From the NCBI GenBank assembly GCA_017625275.1, contig JAGALI010000068.1:1-11234 (forward strand): 11,234 nt of DNA. The letters are read 5' to 3'. The translations under genes were made by a program, and so were the position numbers. This document shows, piece after piece, positions 5,295 to 11,234 of the stretch (position 1 is the first letter of the stretch; every line of letters starts with the position of its first letter). The notes beneath the pieces are model-generated. The model saw nothing but the letters and a program-made list of their open reading frames with translations. It had not been told where the DNA came from and did not search any database. The stretch comes from Clostridia bacterium (GTDB taxonomy: Bacteria; Bacillota; Clostridia; Oscillospirales; CAG-272).

Positions 5295-7310
5295 TTATAC
5301 CTCCACGTTAATGTAATTGTCAATAGCGTCCTTTAGCTTCATAAGAGCCTGTTGCATAGAGGCGCTCTTTAGCTGTGCGCCAGCAGAGTCGTAGCGTCCA
5401 CCACCCTTTAGTTGTTCAAGGATGAGCTGAACATTGACCGTTCCGTTTGAGCGCGCAGAGATGTGAATAGTATCCTCAATTTGCATAAGCGCAAAAGAAG
5501 CAGATACATTTTCAACCATAAGCAGATTGTCGGCAACCTTAGCGGCGAGGGTTCTATCAGTGCTCTTATCCCCAACCTCGAAGTTAACGGCAATAGCCAT
5601 ACTATTTCTGTAAATTTCAACCTTTTGACCGAACTTTGATATTTGACGATAGTCAACAATGTTAGTCTTAAAGAGGTCTTGAATGTCCTCATACGAGGCG
5701 TTATTTGACAGTAGATATACAGCAGATGCGTAGGTTTTAGTTCCAGCACCCTTTGTAAACTGCTTTGTATCAAGAGAAATACCTGCAAGAAGCATATTTG
5801 CCTCAACCTTTTGAAGGGTTTGAGGTGGAAGCGCCTGCTCAAGCATCTCAGACACAAGCTCACTAGCACTAGATGAGGCAGGGTCAATATGCTCAATAAG
5901 CAACGGACGCTCGCTCTCGGCAGTCTTTCTATGATGGTCAACTATAACTATGTTATAGACATTGTTGTAAATGTCGATTGACTCGAACATATCAGGGTTA
6001 TTAACATCGACAATAACAAGAAGGGTTTCCGACTTTATAAGGTCCATGCCTCTTGACGCGTCGACAAAAAGCCCCTTGTATTCGTTGTCATAGCTATCAA
6101 AATACTTAAGACAGCGCTTGATGTTAGGGTTTTTAGGGTCGGTAACGATATTTACCTTAACGCCACAGAACATCGCAAGGCGCGCAATGCCCACGCTAGC
6201 ACCGAAGGCGTCGTAGTCAGGGAAGCGATGTCCCATAACGATAACATTTGATGCAGCAGCCATGTAGCCTGCAAGACGGTTAGCCGCAACCCTTGCGCGA
6301 ACCTTTGTTTTCTTGTGAATGGTGCTTGTCTTACCACCGAAGAAGAGGGTGTTGTCGTCGTATTTAACTACAACCTGGTCTCCACCACGCTGAAGCGCCA
6401 TATCAAGTGCGATATGCGCAGCCCTTTCCTTGTCAGTAAGGCTACCCTGTACCTTTGAGATACCCATAGAAACGGTAAGTGGGATTGAGCCACCTGCCAC
6501 ATGGATATTTCTTATCTTATCAAGGATAGAGAATCTTTCCTCAACAAATTTTTCAAGATTTTCGTTTTTGAAGATGAAAAGGTACTTGTCCTTCTCATAT
6601 TCCTTAATCATACCCTCAACGCTTTGTGCCCATTCGCGAAGCTCTGTTTCGATTTTAGCAGATGCCTCACGATAATTCTCCTGCTCGAACTGTGAAAGCT
6701 CATCAAGGTTATCGACAATAATATAAGCAATAGCCTTTTCCTCGTCAGAAACATACTTTTCAAGTCGTGCCTGCTCAGTAATATCACGGAACAGGAGAAG
6801 GTTATAGATTTTATCAGCGGAGCGAATTTTAGTCACATCAACGCGATATGTGCGCCCTGCAAGCGTTGTGATAATCTCGCGCTCAGGACGCTTATCACCC
6901 TCCTCAGGAAGAGGATTTGGCATAATAACGCTAAGACGAGAGCCGAGAAGTGAGGTTGTTTGTCCAGATGCGATTTGCGCCTGACGATTAAACCAAATAA
7001 TTTTTTTGCTATCGTCACAGATGAGCGCAGGCTCAGAGGACGAGTTTATAACATCGTACATAATAGAGCCTAGCACAGGGCCACTTGGCAGACGGACATG
7101 ACGCCTCTTTTCAAGAGCACCAAAGCCCAAAAGCGCAAAGGTGGATAGCGCAACAAAGCACAGGGCGATGGTTATATCAATAAGCAACCAATCCTGTGGA
7201 GCGCGCGCAGCCCAAAGAACAGCGAGAACGCCAGAGGCAACGCCGAGCGCAAGGCATATAATTTCAGCCAGAACTCTATAAGCAGAGGTTCTTCTTTTCT
7301 TTTCGTACAT
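5295..7310 (-). CDS. gdpP: GdpP-type c-di-AMP phosphodiesterase (DHH/DHHA1)
   Basis: Membrane-bound phosphodiesterase that hydrolyses cyclic di-AMP to pApA and thereby affects potassium and cell-wall homeostasis and beta-lactam tolerance. It has 671 residues (B. subtilis GdpP about 659). Order: two membrane helices near 12-34 and 42-64, a PAS domain about 84-180, a degenerate GGDEF domain about 190-320 without a GGDEF signature (typical of GdpP), a DHH domain about 350-520 and DHHA1 to the end. Metal-ligand candidates are H361, D365 and D367 (GHRFPDYD), D435 (VDVNNP), DHH 458-460 and D514 (LDTKQF). The DHHA1 glycine motif reads GGGR at 636-639, not the usual GGGH. ATG 7308-7310 has AAAGGAG at 7320-7326; an upstream in-frame start near 7376 would lie in the hairpin leader and was rejected. 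Confidence 0.95.
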   Translation of the reverse strand: MYEKKRRTSAYRVLAEIICLALGVASGVLAVLWAARAPQDWLLIDITIALCFVALSTFALLGFGALEKRRHVRLPSGPVLGSIMYDVINSSSEPALICDDSKKIIWFNRQAQIASGQTTSLLGSRLSVIMPNPLPEEGDKRPEREIITTLAGRTYRVDVTKIRSADKIYNLLLFRDITEQARLEKYVSDEEKAIAYIIVDNLDELSQFEQENYREASAKIETELREWAQSVEGMIKEYEKDKYLFIFKNENLEKFVEERFSILDKIRNIHVAGGSIPLTVSMGISKVQGSLTDKERAAHIALDMALQRGGDQVVVKYDDNTLFFGGKTSTIHKKTKVRARVAANRLAGYMAAASNVIVMGHRFPDYDAFGASVGIARLAMFCGVKVNIVTDPKNPNIKRCLKYFDSYDNEYKGLFVDASRGMDLIKSETLLVIVDVNNPDMFESIDIYNNVYNIVIVDHHRKTAESERPLLIEHIDPASSSASELVSEMLEQALPPQTLQKVEANMLLAGISLDTKQFTKGAGTKTYASAVYLLSNNASYEDIQDLFKTNIVDYRQISKFGQKVEIYRNSMAIAVNFEVGDKSTDRTLAAKVADNLLMVENVSASFALMQIEDTIHISARSNGTVNVQLILEQLKGGGRYDSAGAQLKSASMQQALMKLKDAIDNYINVEV

Positions 7311-7319
7311 AAAATGCTT

Positions 7320-7387
7320 CTCCTTTCGTAAAGCCACAAGCCTTACTACCGAGGCAATCCTCGGAATCAACCACAAAGGGAATGTGG
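7320..7387 (-). promoter_or_regulatory. Three-hairpin 5' leader of the gdpP operon, with ribosome binding site
   Basis: Read on the minus strand, three stem-loops follow each other: 7387-7371 (CCACA with TGTGG, 7-nt loop), 7364-7349 (CCGAGG with CCTCGG, 4-nt loop) and 7346-7328 (GTAAGGC with GCTTTAC, 5-nt loop). The third needs a G-U pair that exists only in the minus-strand RNA. The AAAGGAG ribosome binding site (7326-7320) comes directly after. The predicted transcription start is at about 7387, so the mRNA would open with the first hairpin. I do not recognise a known riboswitch class. Confidence 0.6.
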
Positions 7388-7393
7388 AATAGA

Positions 7394-7422
7394 TATATAA
7401 ATAATAAATTTTTCGCGTACAA
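7394..7422 (-). promoter_or_regulatory. Sigma-A-type promoter for gdpP-rplI-dnaB
   Basis: On the minus strand, -35 TTGTAC (7422-7417), a 17-nt spacer and -10 TATATA (7399-7394). The surrounding DNA is AT-rich. It lies about 84 bases upstream of the gdpP ATG and diverges from the promoter at 7490-7518. Confidence 0.65.
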
Positions 7423-7489
7423 AAATATACATATATAATAGTCTAGCACAAAAATGCGATTTTGTAAAGTGGTAAAATGGATTTTGGAC

Positions 7490-7518
7490 TTGCAAGAGGG
7501 GTAAAATTGTGGTATACT
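7490..7518 (+). promoter_or_regulatory. Extended -10 promoter for the GlmU-like gene
   Basis: -35 TTGCAA (7490-7495), a 17-nt spacer and -10 TATACT (7513-7518), with TG at 7510-7511 giving an extended -10. Transcription should start near 7525, leaving a short AT-rich leader of about 42 bases with no hairpin before the AGAGGA ribosome binding site at 7552-7557. Confidence 0.75.
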
Positions 7519-7566
7519 TTCATTGATATATGCTTTTAATATAATTTTTAAAGAGGACGATTTTAA

Positions 7567-8718
7567 ATGAGAAAGGTTTTTGTTGTAATTTGCAGGGCAC
7601 AGGAAAACGAGTTTTTGAACATTGACAAGGATACGCTTTTCTTTTCGCCGATTTATGAGCACACATACAGAAAATTCGCCGATGCAGTTAAATATGTAGG
7701 ACTAGATTGCGAGATAGTTCGCTCTGCTACCTACACTCTTGAGGGCGTGTCAACAGAGCTTAATTGCAATATAGAGGATATCATTATATTTACACACCCC
7801 CTTGCGTTTTTGGCTAAAAGGGAATGCATTGAGGATGCTATTTACTATGTAAATTCGCACGACCTTGCGTATGCAACAATAGGCTCGGTAAAGGGTCTTT
7901 ACGCAACGATAGGAACTGGCAAGATGCTACTTGAGGATACCGTTTCCTCGCCATACGATTTTATAAAGATGATAGGCAACTGTGGTGCCGTTTGCGAGAC
8001 AAAGGGCTTTGGTGATGAGGTTGCAACACCAGAAACCAAGCTTGAATATATTCGCCGTCGCGAAAGATATCGCGAGGAATTTCTTGATTATCTTTGCGAG
8101 GGTGGCGTTAAAATCGACCTTCGTGATGGAGTTGTTGTATCTCCTACTGCCACAATTGGTGAGGGCACAATCATTTTGCCAAACACTCAAATTTGTGGAC
8201 ACAGCATCGTTGGAAAAAACTGTATGATAGGTCCAAATGCAGTCGTATCAGGCTCTATTGTTTGCGATGGCTGTGTGGTTGACAGTAGCTATGTTTATGC
8301 ATCTACTATTGAAAAGGAGGTAGAGATAGGACCTCTTTGTCACATAAGTGGCTCGTGTCACCTTCTCACAGGCTCTCGCGTTTTTGCATATACTAAGCTA
8401 CAGAGCGTAAGCCTTGGCGCAGGCAGTAAAATTTATGAGCATTGTACAATTTCAGATACAGATGTGGGCGCGAGAGTTATAATTGGCTCTGCAGTGAACA
8501 CAGTAAACTACGACGGACGAAAAAGCTTTGAATGTAAGATTGCAGATGATGCGTTTGTAGGCTCTGCTGTAAATCTTATTGCACCTCTTACCCTTGGCGC
8601 AGGCTCATATGTTGCAGCAGGCTCAACAATAACTGATGATATTGCACCTGGCGCGCTTGGAATTGCAAGAGAATATCAAAGCAACCATGACAACTGGGCT
8701 AGAAGAAGAAAACGCTAA
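7567..8718 (+). CDS. GlmU-like protein with degenerate uridylyltransferase domain
   Basis: The C-terminal part (about 181-383) is a left-handed beta-helix like that of GlmU, the bifunctional enzyme making UDP-GlcNAc. It has hexapeptide repeats, NYDG at 314-317, LIAPLTLGAGSYVAAGSTIT at 337-356 and a GIARE tail at 365-369. The N-terminal 150 residues take the place of the uridylyltransferase domain but lack its GxGTRM signature loop, the following lysine and the metal-binding GD; by eye these align to CRAQENEF and FTHPLAF. In the acetyltransferase half the catalytic His (E. coli H363) is H292, but residues matching R333, K351, Y366 and N377 appear changed. Length is 383 residues, against about 456 for E. 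coli GlmU. It precedes pth, as glmU (with prs) often does in Bacillota. It may be a neofunctionalised sugar N-acyltransferase, a regulator or an inactive relative; the function is not established. Confidence 0.8.
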   Translation: MRKVFVVICRAQENEFLNIDKDTLFFSPIYEHTYRKFADAVKYVGLDCEIVRSATYTLEGVSTELNCNIEDIIIFTHPLAFLAKRECIEDAIYYVNSHDLAYATIGSVKGLYATIGTGKMLLEDTVSSPYDFIKMIGNCGAVCETKGFGDEVATPETKLEYIRRRERYREEFLDYLCEGGVKIDLRDGVVVSPTATIGEGTIILPNTQICGHSIVGKNCMIGPNAVVSGSIVCDGCVVDSSYVYASTIEKEVEIGPLCHISGSCHLLTGSRVFAYTKLQSVSLGAGSKIYEHCTISDTDVGARVIIGSAVNTVNYDGRKSFECKIADDAFVGSAVNLIAPLTLGAGSYVAAGSTITDDIAPGALGIAREYQSNHDNWARRRKR

Positions 8719-8769
8719 CTCGTGCGTCTTTTTTAATGAATAATTCTAATCAAAATAAAAAGGATTTTT

Positions 8770-9390
8770 ATGAGTATTTTTGATTTGTTTAAAAAAATAG
8801 AAGGCGAAAAAACGACACAGGGTGCAATTTCGGCTATTATAGTTGGACTTGGAAACCCTGGCGAAAAATATATTCACACAAGGCATAATGCTGGCTTCTT
8901 GGCGCTTGATTATCTTTGTCAGTCGCTTGGAGTCAAGTGCGATAGGGTTAAGTTCAAGGCTCTTTGCACTGAGGCTACGATTGCTGGTGCGCGTGTGCTT
9001 ATTATGAAGCCACAGACCTTTATGAACGCGTCAGGAGAGGCTGTTTCTGAGGCGATGGGCTTTTACAAAATCCCTCTTGAGCGTGTTATTGTGATTTCCG
9101 ATGACACAACCCTTGATATCGGCAAGATGCGTATTCGCAAAAAGGGTAGTGCAGGTGGACATAATGGCTTAAAGAGCATTATTGAGCATGCAGGCGCTGA
9201 CGCCTTCCCAAGAATTAAAATTGGTGTGGGTCAAAAGCCCTCACCAGAGTACGACCTTGCTGACTGGGTCCTTGGCGTGATACCAAAGGCTGACAGAGAA
9301 GCGCTTTTCTCAGTGCTTGAGAAATGTCCGGATGCGCTTTCGCTTATGCTAAAGGGCGAGTATGAGCTCGCTATGCAAAAATTTAACTAA
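8770..9390 (+). CDS. pth: Peptidyl-tRNA hydrolase
   Basis: Cytoplasmic esterase that frees tRNA from peptidyl-tRNA dropped by stalled ribosomes. Family signatures are clear: GLGNPGEKY (26-34, N29), catalytic H39 in TRHNAGF, QTFMNASG (82-89), D111 in SDDTTLDIG, and GSAGGHNGL (126-134, H131 and N132). The protein has 206 residues, about 20 more at the N-terminus than B. subtilis or E. coli Pth. That extension (MSIFDLFKKIEGEKTTQGAI) is amphipathic and charged. The start is supported by AAGGA at 8760-8764, 5 bases before the ATG. The gene follows the GlmU-like gene by 51 bases and is 9 bases from the next gene, so the three likely share the promoter at 7490-7518. Confidence 0.95.
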   Translation: MSIFDLFKKIEGEKTTQGAISAIIVGLGNPGEKYIHTRHNAGFLALDYLCQSLGVKCDRVKFKALCTEATIAGARVLIMKPQTFMNASGEAVSEAMGFYKIPLERVIVISDDTTLDIGKMRIRKKGSAGGHNGLKSIIEHAGADAFPRIKIGVGQKPSPEYDLADWVLGVIPKADREALFSVLEKCPDALSLMLKGEYELAMQKFN

Positions 9391-9399
9391 GAGGTATTT

Positions 9400-9954
9400 A
9401 TGAAAAGAGAGCTTAAAAAGGGCGCAATTTTAGCCCCCGTTCCTGCCGTTATGGTAAGCTGTGGCAGTGAGGAAAAGCCAAACATAATTACAATAGGCTG
9501 GTGTGGAATTACAAACACACAGCCCCCTAAAACCTACATTTCCGTCCGTCCAGAGAGATATTCATATCCCATAATCAAGGAAAGCGGAGAGTTTGTTATC
9601 AATCTAGTTCCAAAAACGCTTGCCAAGGTGGCAGACTACTGTGGAATGTACACAGGGCGCAAGGTTGATAAGTTCAAAAAATGCAAGCTGACTCCAAAAA
9701 GGTCACTTTATGTAAGCGCTCCAATGATTGAGGAGTGCCCAATCAACATAGAATGTAAGGTAACCGACATAACCCCCCTAGGCTCTCACGATATGTTTTT
9801 AGCCGACATAGTAGGCGTCAGCGTAAACGAGGAGCTAATGGAGGGCGATAAGCTCTGCATAAACAGGGCACACCTTTGTGCCTACGCTCACGGAGAGTAT
9901 TATGAGTTGGCGAGGAGGATAGGAAAATTCGGCTTCAGCTCTAAGCGCAAATAA
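9400..9954 (+). CDS. Flavin reductase-like FMN-binding protein
   Basis: Member of the flavin reductase-like, FMN-binding split-barrel family (flavoredoxin type), probably a cytoplasmic flavoprotein using FMN in a redox reaction with an unknown partner. The 184-residue length fits. Typical features are PVPAVMVSCG (13-22), NIITIGWCGITNTQPP (28-43), the phosphate-binding-like SVRPERYSYPII (48-59), SGEFVINLVP (62-71) and CGMYTGRKVDKF (81-92). It has seven cysteines and no signal peptide or membrane segment. ATG 9400 has GAGG at 9391-9394, right after the pth stop, so it is co-transcribed with pth. The natural substrate cannot be read from the sequence. Confidence 0.87.
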   Translation: MKRELKKGAILAPVPAVMVSCGSEEKPNIITIGWCGITNTQPPKTYISVRPERYSYPIIKESGEFVINLVPKTLAKVADYCGMYTGRKVDKFKKCKLTPKRSLYVSAPMIEECPINIECKVTDITPLGSHDMFLADIVGVSVNEELMEGDKLCINRAHLCAYAHGEYYELARRIGKFGFSSKRK

Positions 9955-9955
9955 A

Positions 9956-9981
9956 CTGCGTTCTGCGTCGTTGCTCCTCGC
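9956..9981. repeat. Isolated fragment of the left-end repeat family
   Basis: These 26 bases match 94-119 with two differences (24 of 26), including a 16-base exact run, CGTCGTTGCTCCTCGC, at 9966-9981 and 104-119. It begins one base after the flavin reductase stop. The stem-loop half seen in units a and b is not present after it. It shows that the repeat is dispersed rather than confined to one site. Confidence 0.7.
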
Positions 9982-10025
9982 AAATGCGGAATGTGGAATG
10001 GCGATTGTAATTTGATTTTAAAAAC

Positions 10026-10041
10026 AAGCACCTTGGTGCTT
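10026..10041. promoter_or_regulatory. Palindromic hairpin in the leader of the GDSL hydrolase gene
   Basis: AAGCAC (10026-10031) pairs with GTGCTT (10036-10041) around CTTG. On the plus strand it is followed by AAAATATT, not a T-run, so it is a poor terminator for the upstream gene. On the minus strand GTTTTT follows, as in an intrinsic terminator, but no leftward gene is seen here. It may be a leader structure or a weak terminator. Confidence 0.5.
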
Positions 10042-10055
10042 AAAATATTATGCCA

Positions 10056-10071
10056 GCAGGGGCGTCCCTGC
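10056..10071 (+). promoter_or_regulatory. Stem-loop abutting the GDSL hydrolase ribosome binding site
   Basis: GCAGGG (10056-10061) pairs with CCCTGC (10066-10071) around GCGT. The AAGGAG ribosome binding site (10072-10077) begins at the very next base, so stacking or melting of this stem could affect ribosome access. Confidence 0.55.
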
Positions 10072-10085
10072 AAGGAGAAGGAAAA

Positions 10086-10742
10086 ATGATTTTTGAACAT
10101 GGAGACAGAGTAGTCTTTGCAGGAGATTCTGTAACAGACTGTGGAAGAAAGAGACCTTACGGTGAGGGTCTTTGGGAGGGTCTTGGAAATGGCTATGTAA
10201 GACAGATTGACAGCATGCTTTCTTGTCTTTATCCAGAAAAGCTAATTCACATCACAAATGTTGGCGAGAGTGGCGCGACAAGCACCGATATGCTAGCACA
10301 CTGGGAAAACAATGTTGAGGCGCTAAAGCCTGATTGGGTTTTCTTTATGATAGGCGCTAACGATGTTTGGCGTCAGTTTGATGAGCCTGGTCAGTACAGC
10401 GAAAAATATCTCCCAGAGGTTTACAGAGCTAACCTTGATGCAGTTTGCAAAAGAACCGTTGGCAAGGTAAAGGGACTTTTCATTCTCAGCCCATTCTACA
10501 TGGAGTCAAACAACGAGGACGCAATGAAAAAGAGAATGGTAGAGTACGCAAACATCGCAAAAGAGATTGCCGAGAAATATGGCGTACCATTTGTTGACCT
10601 TCAAAAGGACTTTGACGAGCACCTAAAGCATCGCTACCCAGCATACATATCATGGGATAGAGTTCACCCTAACTGGGTTGGTGGAATGCTCATTGCCAGA
10701 AGACTGATGAAGGATATTATAAAGGCTGATAAGCTATATTAA
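10086..10742 (+). CDS. SGNH/GDSL-family hydrolase
   Basis: Serine esterase of the SGNH/GDSL superfamily, probably removing acyl or acetyl groups from a sugar or small ester; the exact substrate is unknown. The 218-residue protein shows the blocks in order: GDS with nucleophile S15 (AGDSVTDCGR, 12-21), block II glycine near 61 (NVGESGATS), block III GAND with N92 (90-93), and the D191/H194 pair in SWDRVHPNW. No signal peptide or membrane segment is seen, so it should act in the cytoplasm. I start at ATG 10086 because AAGGAG lies 8 bases upstream and the protein then opens IFEHGDRVVFAGDS as in relatives. An in-frame ATG at 10050 would place 12 residues across the leader hairpin. It probably has its own transcript or reads through from the flavin reductase gene; I see no convincing promoter. 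Confidence 0.88.
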   Translation: MIFEHGDRVVFAGDSVTDCGRKRPYGEGLWEGLGNGYVRQIDSMLSCLYPEKLIHITNVGESGATSTDMLAHWENNVEALKPDWVFFMIGANDVWRQFDEPGQYSEKYLPEVYRANLDAVCKRTVGKVKGLFILSPFYMESNNEDAMKKRMVEYANIAKEIAEKYGVPFVDLQKDFDEHLKHRYPAYISWDRVHPNWVGGMLIARRLMKDIIKADKLY

Positions 10743-10743
10743 G

Positions 10744-10778
10744 AAAAAGAGCAGAAGCAAGGGCTTCTGCTCTTTTTT
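10744..10778. terminator. Bidirectional terminator after the GDSL hydrolase gene
   Basis: AGAGCAGAAGC (10748-10758) pairs perfectly with GCTTCTGCTCT (10763-10773) around AAGG, extended by A-T pairs, with five more T up to 10778. The A-run at 10744-10748 provides the U-tract for the leftward hypothetical gene, whose stop codon (10777-10779) overlaps the right end. Confidence 0.93.
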
Positions 10779-11103
10779 ACCACAGCTCGTCAGGGGTGCC
10801 ACGCTTTGGAATTTCGCTTATTATCTCTTGGTTTTCTACATTTACCTCGGTGTTTGGTGACTCTGCACCAGCTGATGCACCATAGTCCTTGAAGCGAGTG
10901 TGCTTGTCGGCTGGGTGAAGGCGCGATTCTGCGTTCAGCGATTTATATCCGTCCTTGACAGGTGGTGCGTATGAAAAGGTATTCTCGCAAGAAAGGTTTT
11001 CTGTTACGCAGATGTTGTCGCTAGGAAACGATGGCTCGTTTGGCAGACCAAGGCTTTCGCGAAGCTTTTCTTCCTTTGTATTGTTATATCTCTTTATTTT
11101 CAT
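10777..11103 (-). CDS. Small hydrophilic protein of unknown function
   Basis: I do not recognise this 108-residue protein. It is polar and charged throughout, with no membrane segment, no signal peptide and no repeat. It has two cysteines (C32, C39) and is rich in Asn, Glu, Ser and Pro, which suggests a largely disordered protein. A basic start (MKIKRYNNTKEEKLRESLG) could form a short helix, and the end is acidic (TPDELW). ATG 11103 has GAGG at 11109-11112 with 5-nt spacing. A perfect shared terminator follows its stop. Those two signals support a real gene despite the lack of recognised homology. A possible weak promoter (TTCAAG, 17 nt, TATATT) lies upstream on the minus strand. Confidence 0.65.
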   Translation of the reverse strand: MKIKRYNNTKEEKLRESLGLPNEPSFPSDNICVTENLSCENTFSYAPPVKDGYKSLNAESRLHPADKHTRFKDYGASAGAESPNTEVNVENQEIISEIPKRGTPDELW

Positions 11104-11202
11104 ATTTACCTCATTTTTATTTAGTATTTACACTATATATCTAAATATACAGCGCCATTTTTCGCTCTTGAAAAAAATTTTTGAAAAATTTTAAAAAACC
11201 TA

Positions 11203-11231
11203 TTGACAAGATGCTATTTGGTGTGTATAAT
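11203..11231 (+). promoter_or_regulatory. Full-consensus sigma-A promoter reading out of the window
   Basis: -35 TTGACA (11203-11208), a 17-nt spacer and -10 TATAAT (11226-11231), all 12 hexamer positions matching consensus. Upstream, 11171-11198 holds A and T tracts like an UP element. The transcript would start near 11238, outside the window, so the gene or RNA it serves cannot be seen. Confidence 0.88.
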
Positions 11232-11234
11232 GAT

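Noticed and set aside
5408..5941. 177-codon minus-strand frame inside gdpP
   Set aside because: It is an out-of-frame shadow of the conserved DHH/DHHA1 coding sequence, with Leu- and Arg-rich low-information content.
7320..7387. Known c-di-AMP (ydaO) riboswitch in the gdpP leader
   Set aside because: At about 70 bases with three simple hairpins the leader is too short and lacks the conserved ydaO sequence motifs; it is reported only as an unassigned structured leader.
7276..7662. Minus-strand reading frame of 128 codons across the gdpP/GlmU-like intergenic region
   Set aside because: It overlaps two divergent promoters, the gdpP leader and the starts of both genes, has AT-driven composition and no recognisable features.
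8712..8734. Possible terminator after the GlmU-like gene (ACGC, 8-nt loop, GCGT, C, six T)
   Set aside because: The stem is only 4 bp and is separated from the T-run by an unpaired C. It is too weak to call, so read-through into pth is more likely.
10050..10085. Upstream ATG start of the GDSL hydrolase gene
   Set aside because: It would translate through the stem-loop at 10056-10071, has no ribosome binding site before it, and leaves the strong AAGGAG at 10072-10077 unused.

Overview
The window looks like chromosome from a low-to-moderate-GC member of the Bacillota, most likely class Clostridia. The reasons are the gdpP-rplI-dnaB gene order, the YmdB and WalJ/YycJ family proteins, a long galactokinase of the clostridial type with a GNHTDH motif, AGGAGG-like ribosome binding sites and U-tract terminators. 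I cannot name the species from this sequence. Most genes are housekeeping. No transposase, phage gene, tRNA, rRNA or CRISPR array was seen.

Layout, left to right. Positions 1-425 carry no credible gene. They hold a cluster of intergenic repeats: a 100-bp stretch present twice with no mismatch, a short perfect-looking hairpin in each copy, and degenerate tandem units of about 120 bp. The right halves of two units can fold into the same stem-loop, with several compensatory base changes. Positions 426-533 form a hairpin-rich leader for a YmdB-type phosphodiesterase gene, which is followed closely by galK and a terminator. A WalJ-type metallo-hydrolase gene comes next and converges on the leftward operon gdpP-rplI-dnaB. 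The two transcription units share a bidirectional terminator.

The gdpP operon starts from a clear promoter at 7394-7422. Its mRNA is predicted to begin with three consecutive hairpins before the Shine-Dalgarno sequence. A divergent extended -10 promoter at 7490-7518 reads rightward into a GlmU-like gene, then pth (peptidyl-tRNA hydrolase) and a flavin reductase-like gene. The GlmU-like protein is the oddest in the window: it has lost the nucleotidyltransferase signature and several acetyltransferase substrate residues, yet keeps the catalytic histidine and the hexapeptide fold.

After a gap holding a fragment of the left-hand repeat family and two hairpins comes an SGNH/GDSL hydrolase gene. 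It converges on a small hydrophilic gene of unknown function, again with a shared terminator. The window ends on a full-consensus sigma-A promoter (TTGACA, 17 nt, TATAAT) preceded by A/T tracts and pointing out to the right, so the next gene or RNA outside the window is probably strongly expressed.

The genes do not form one pathway. Themes that recur are nucleotide second-messenger turnover (GdpP for c-di-AMP, YmdB for cyclic nucleotides), replication and translation (DnaB, L9, Pth), and stem-loops placed just ahead of ribosome binding sites in three leaders.
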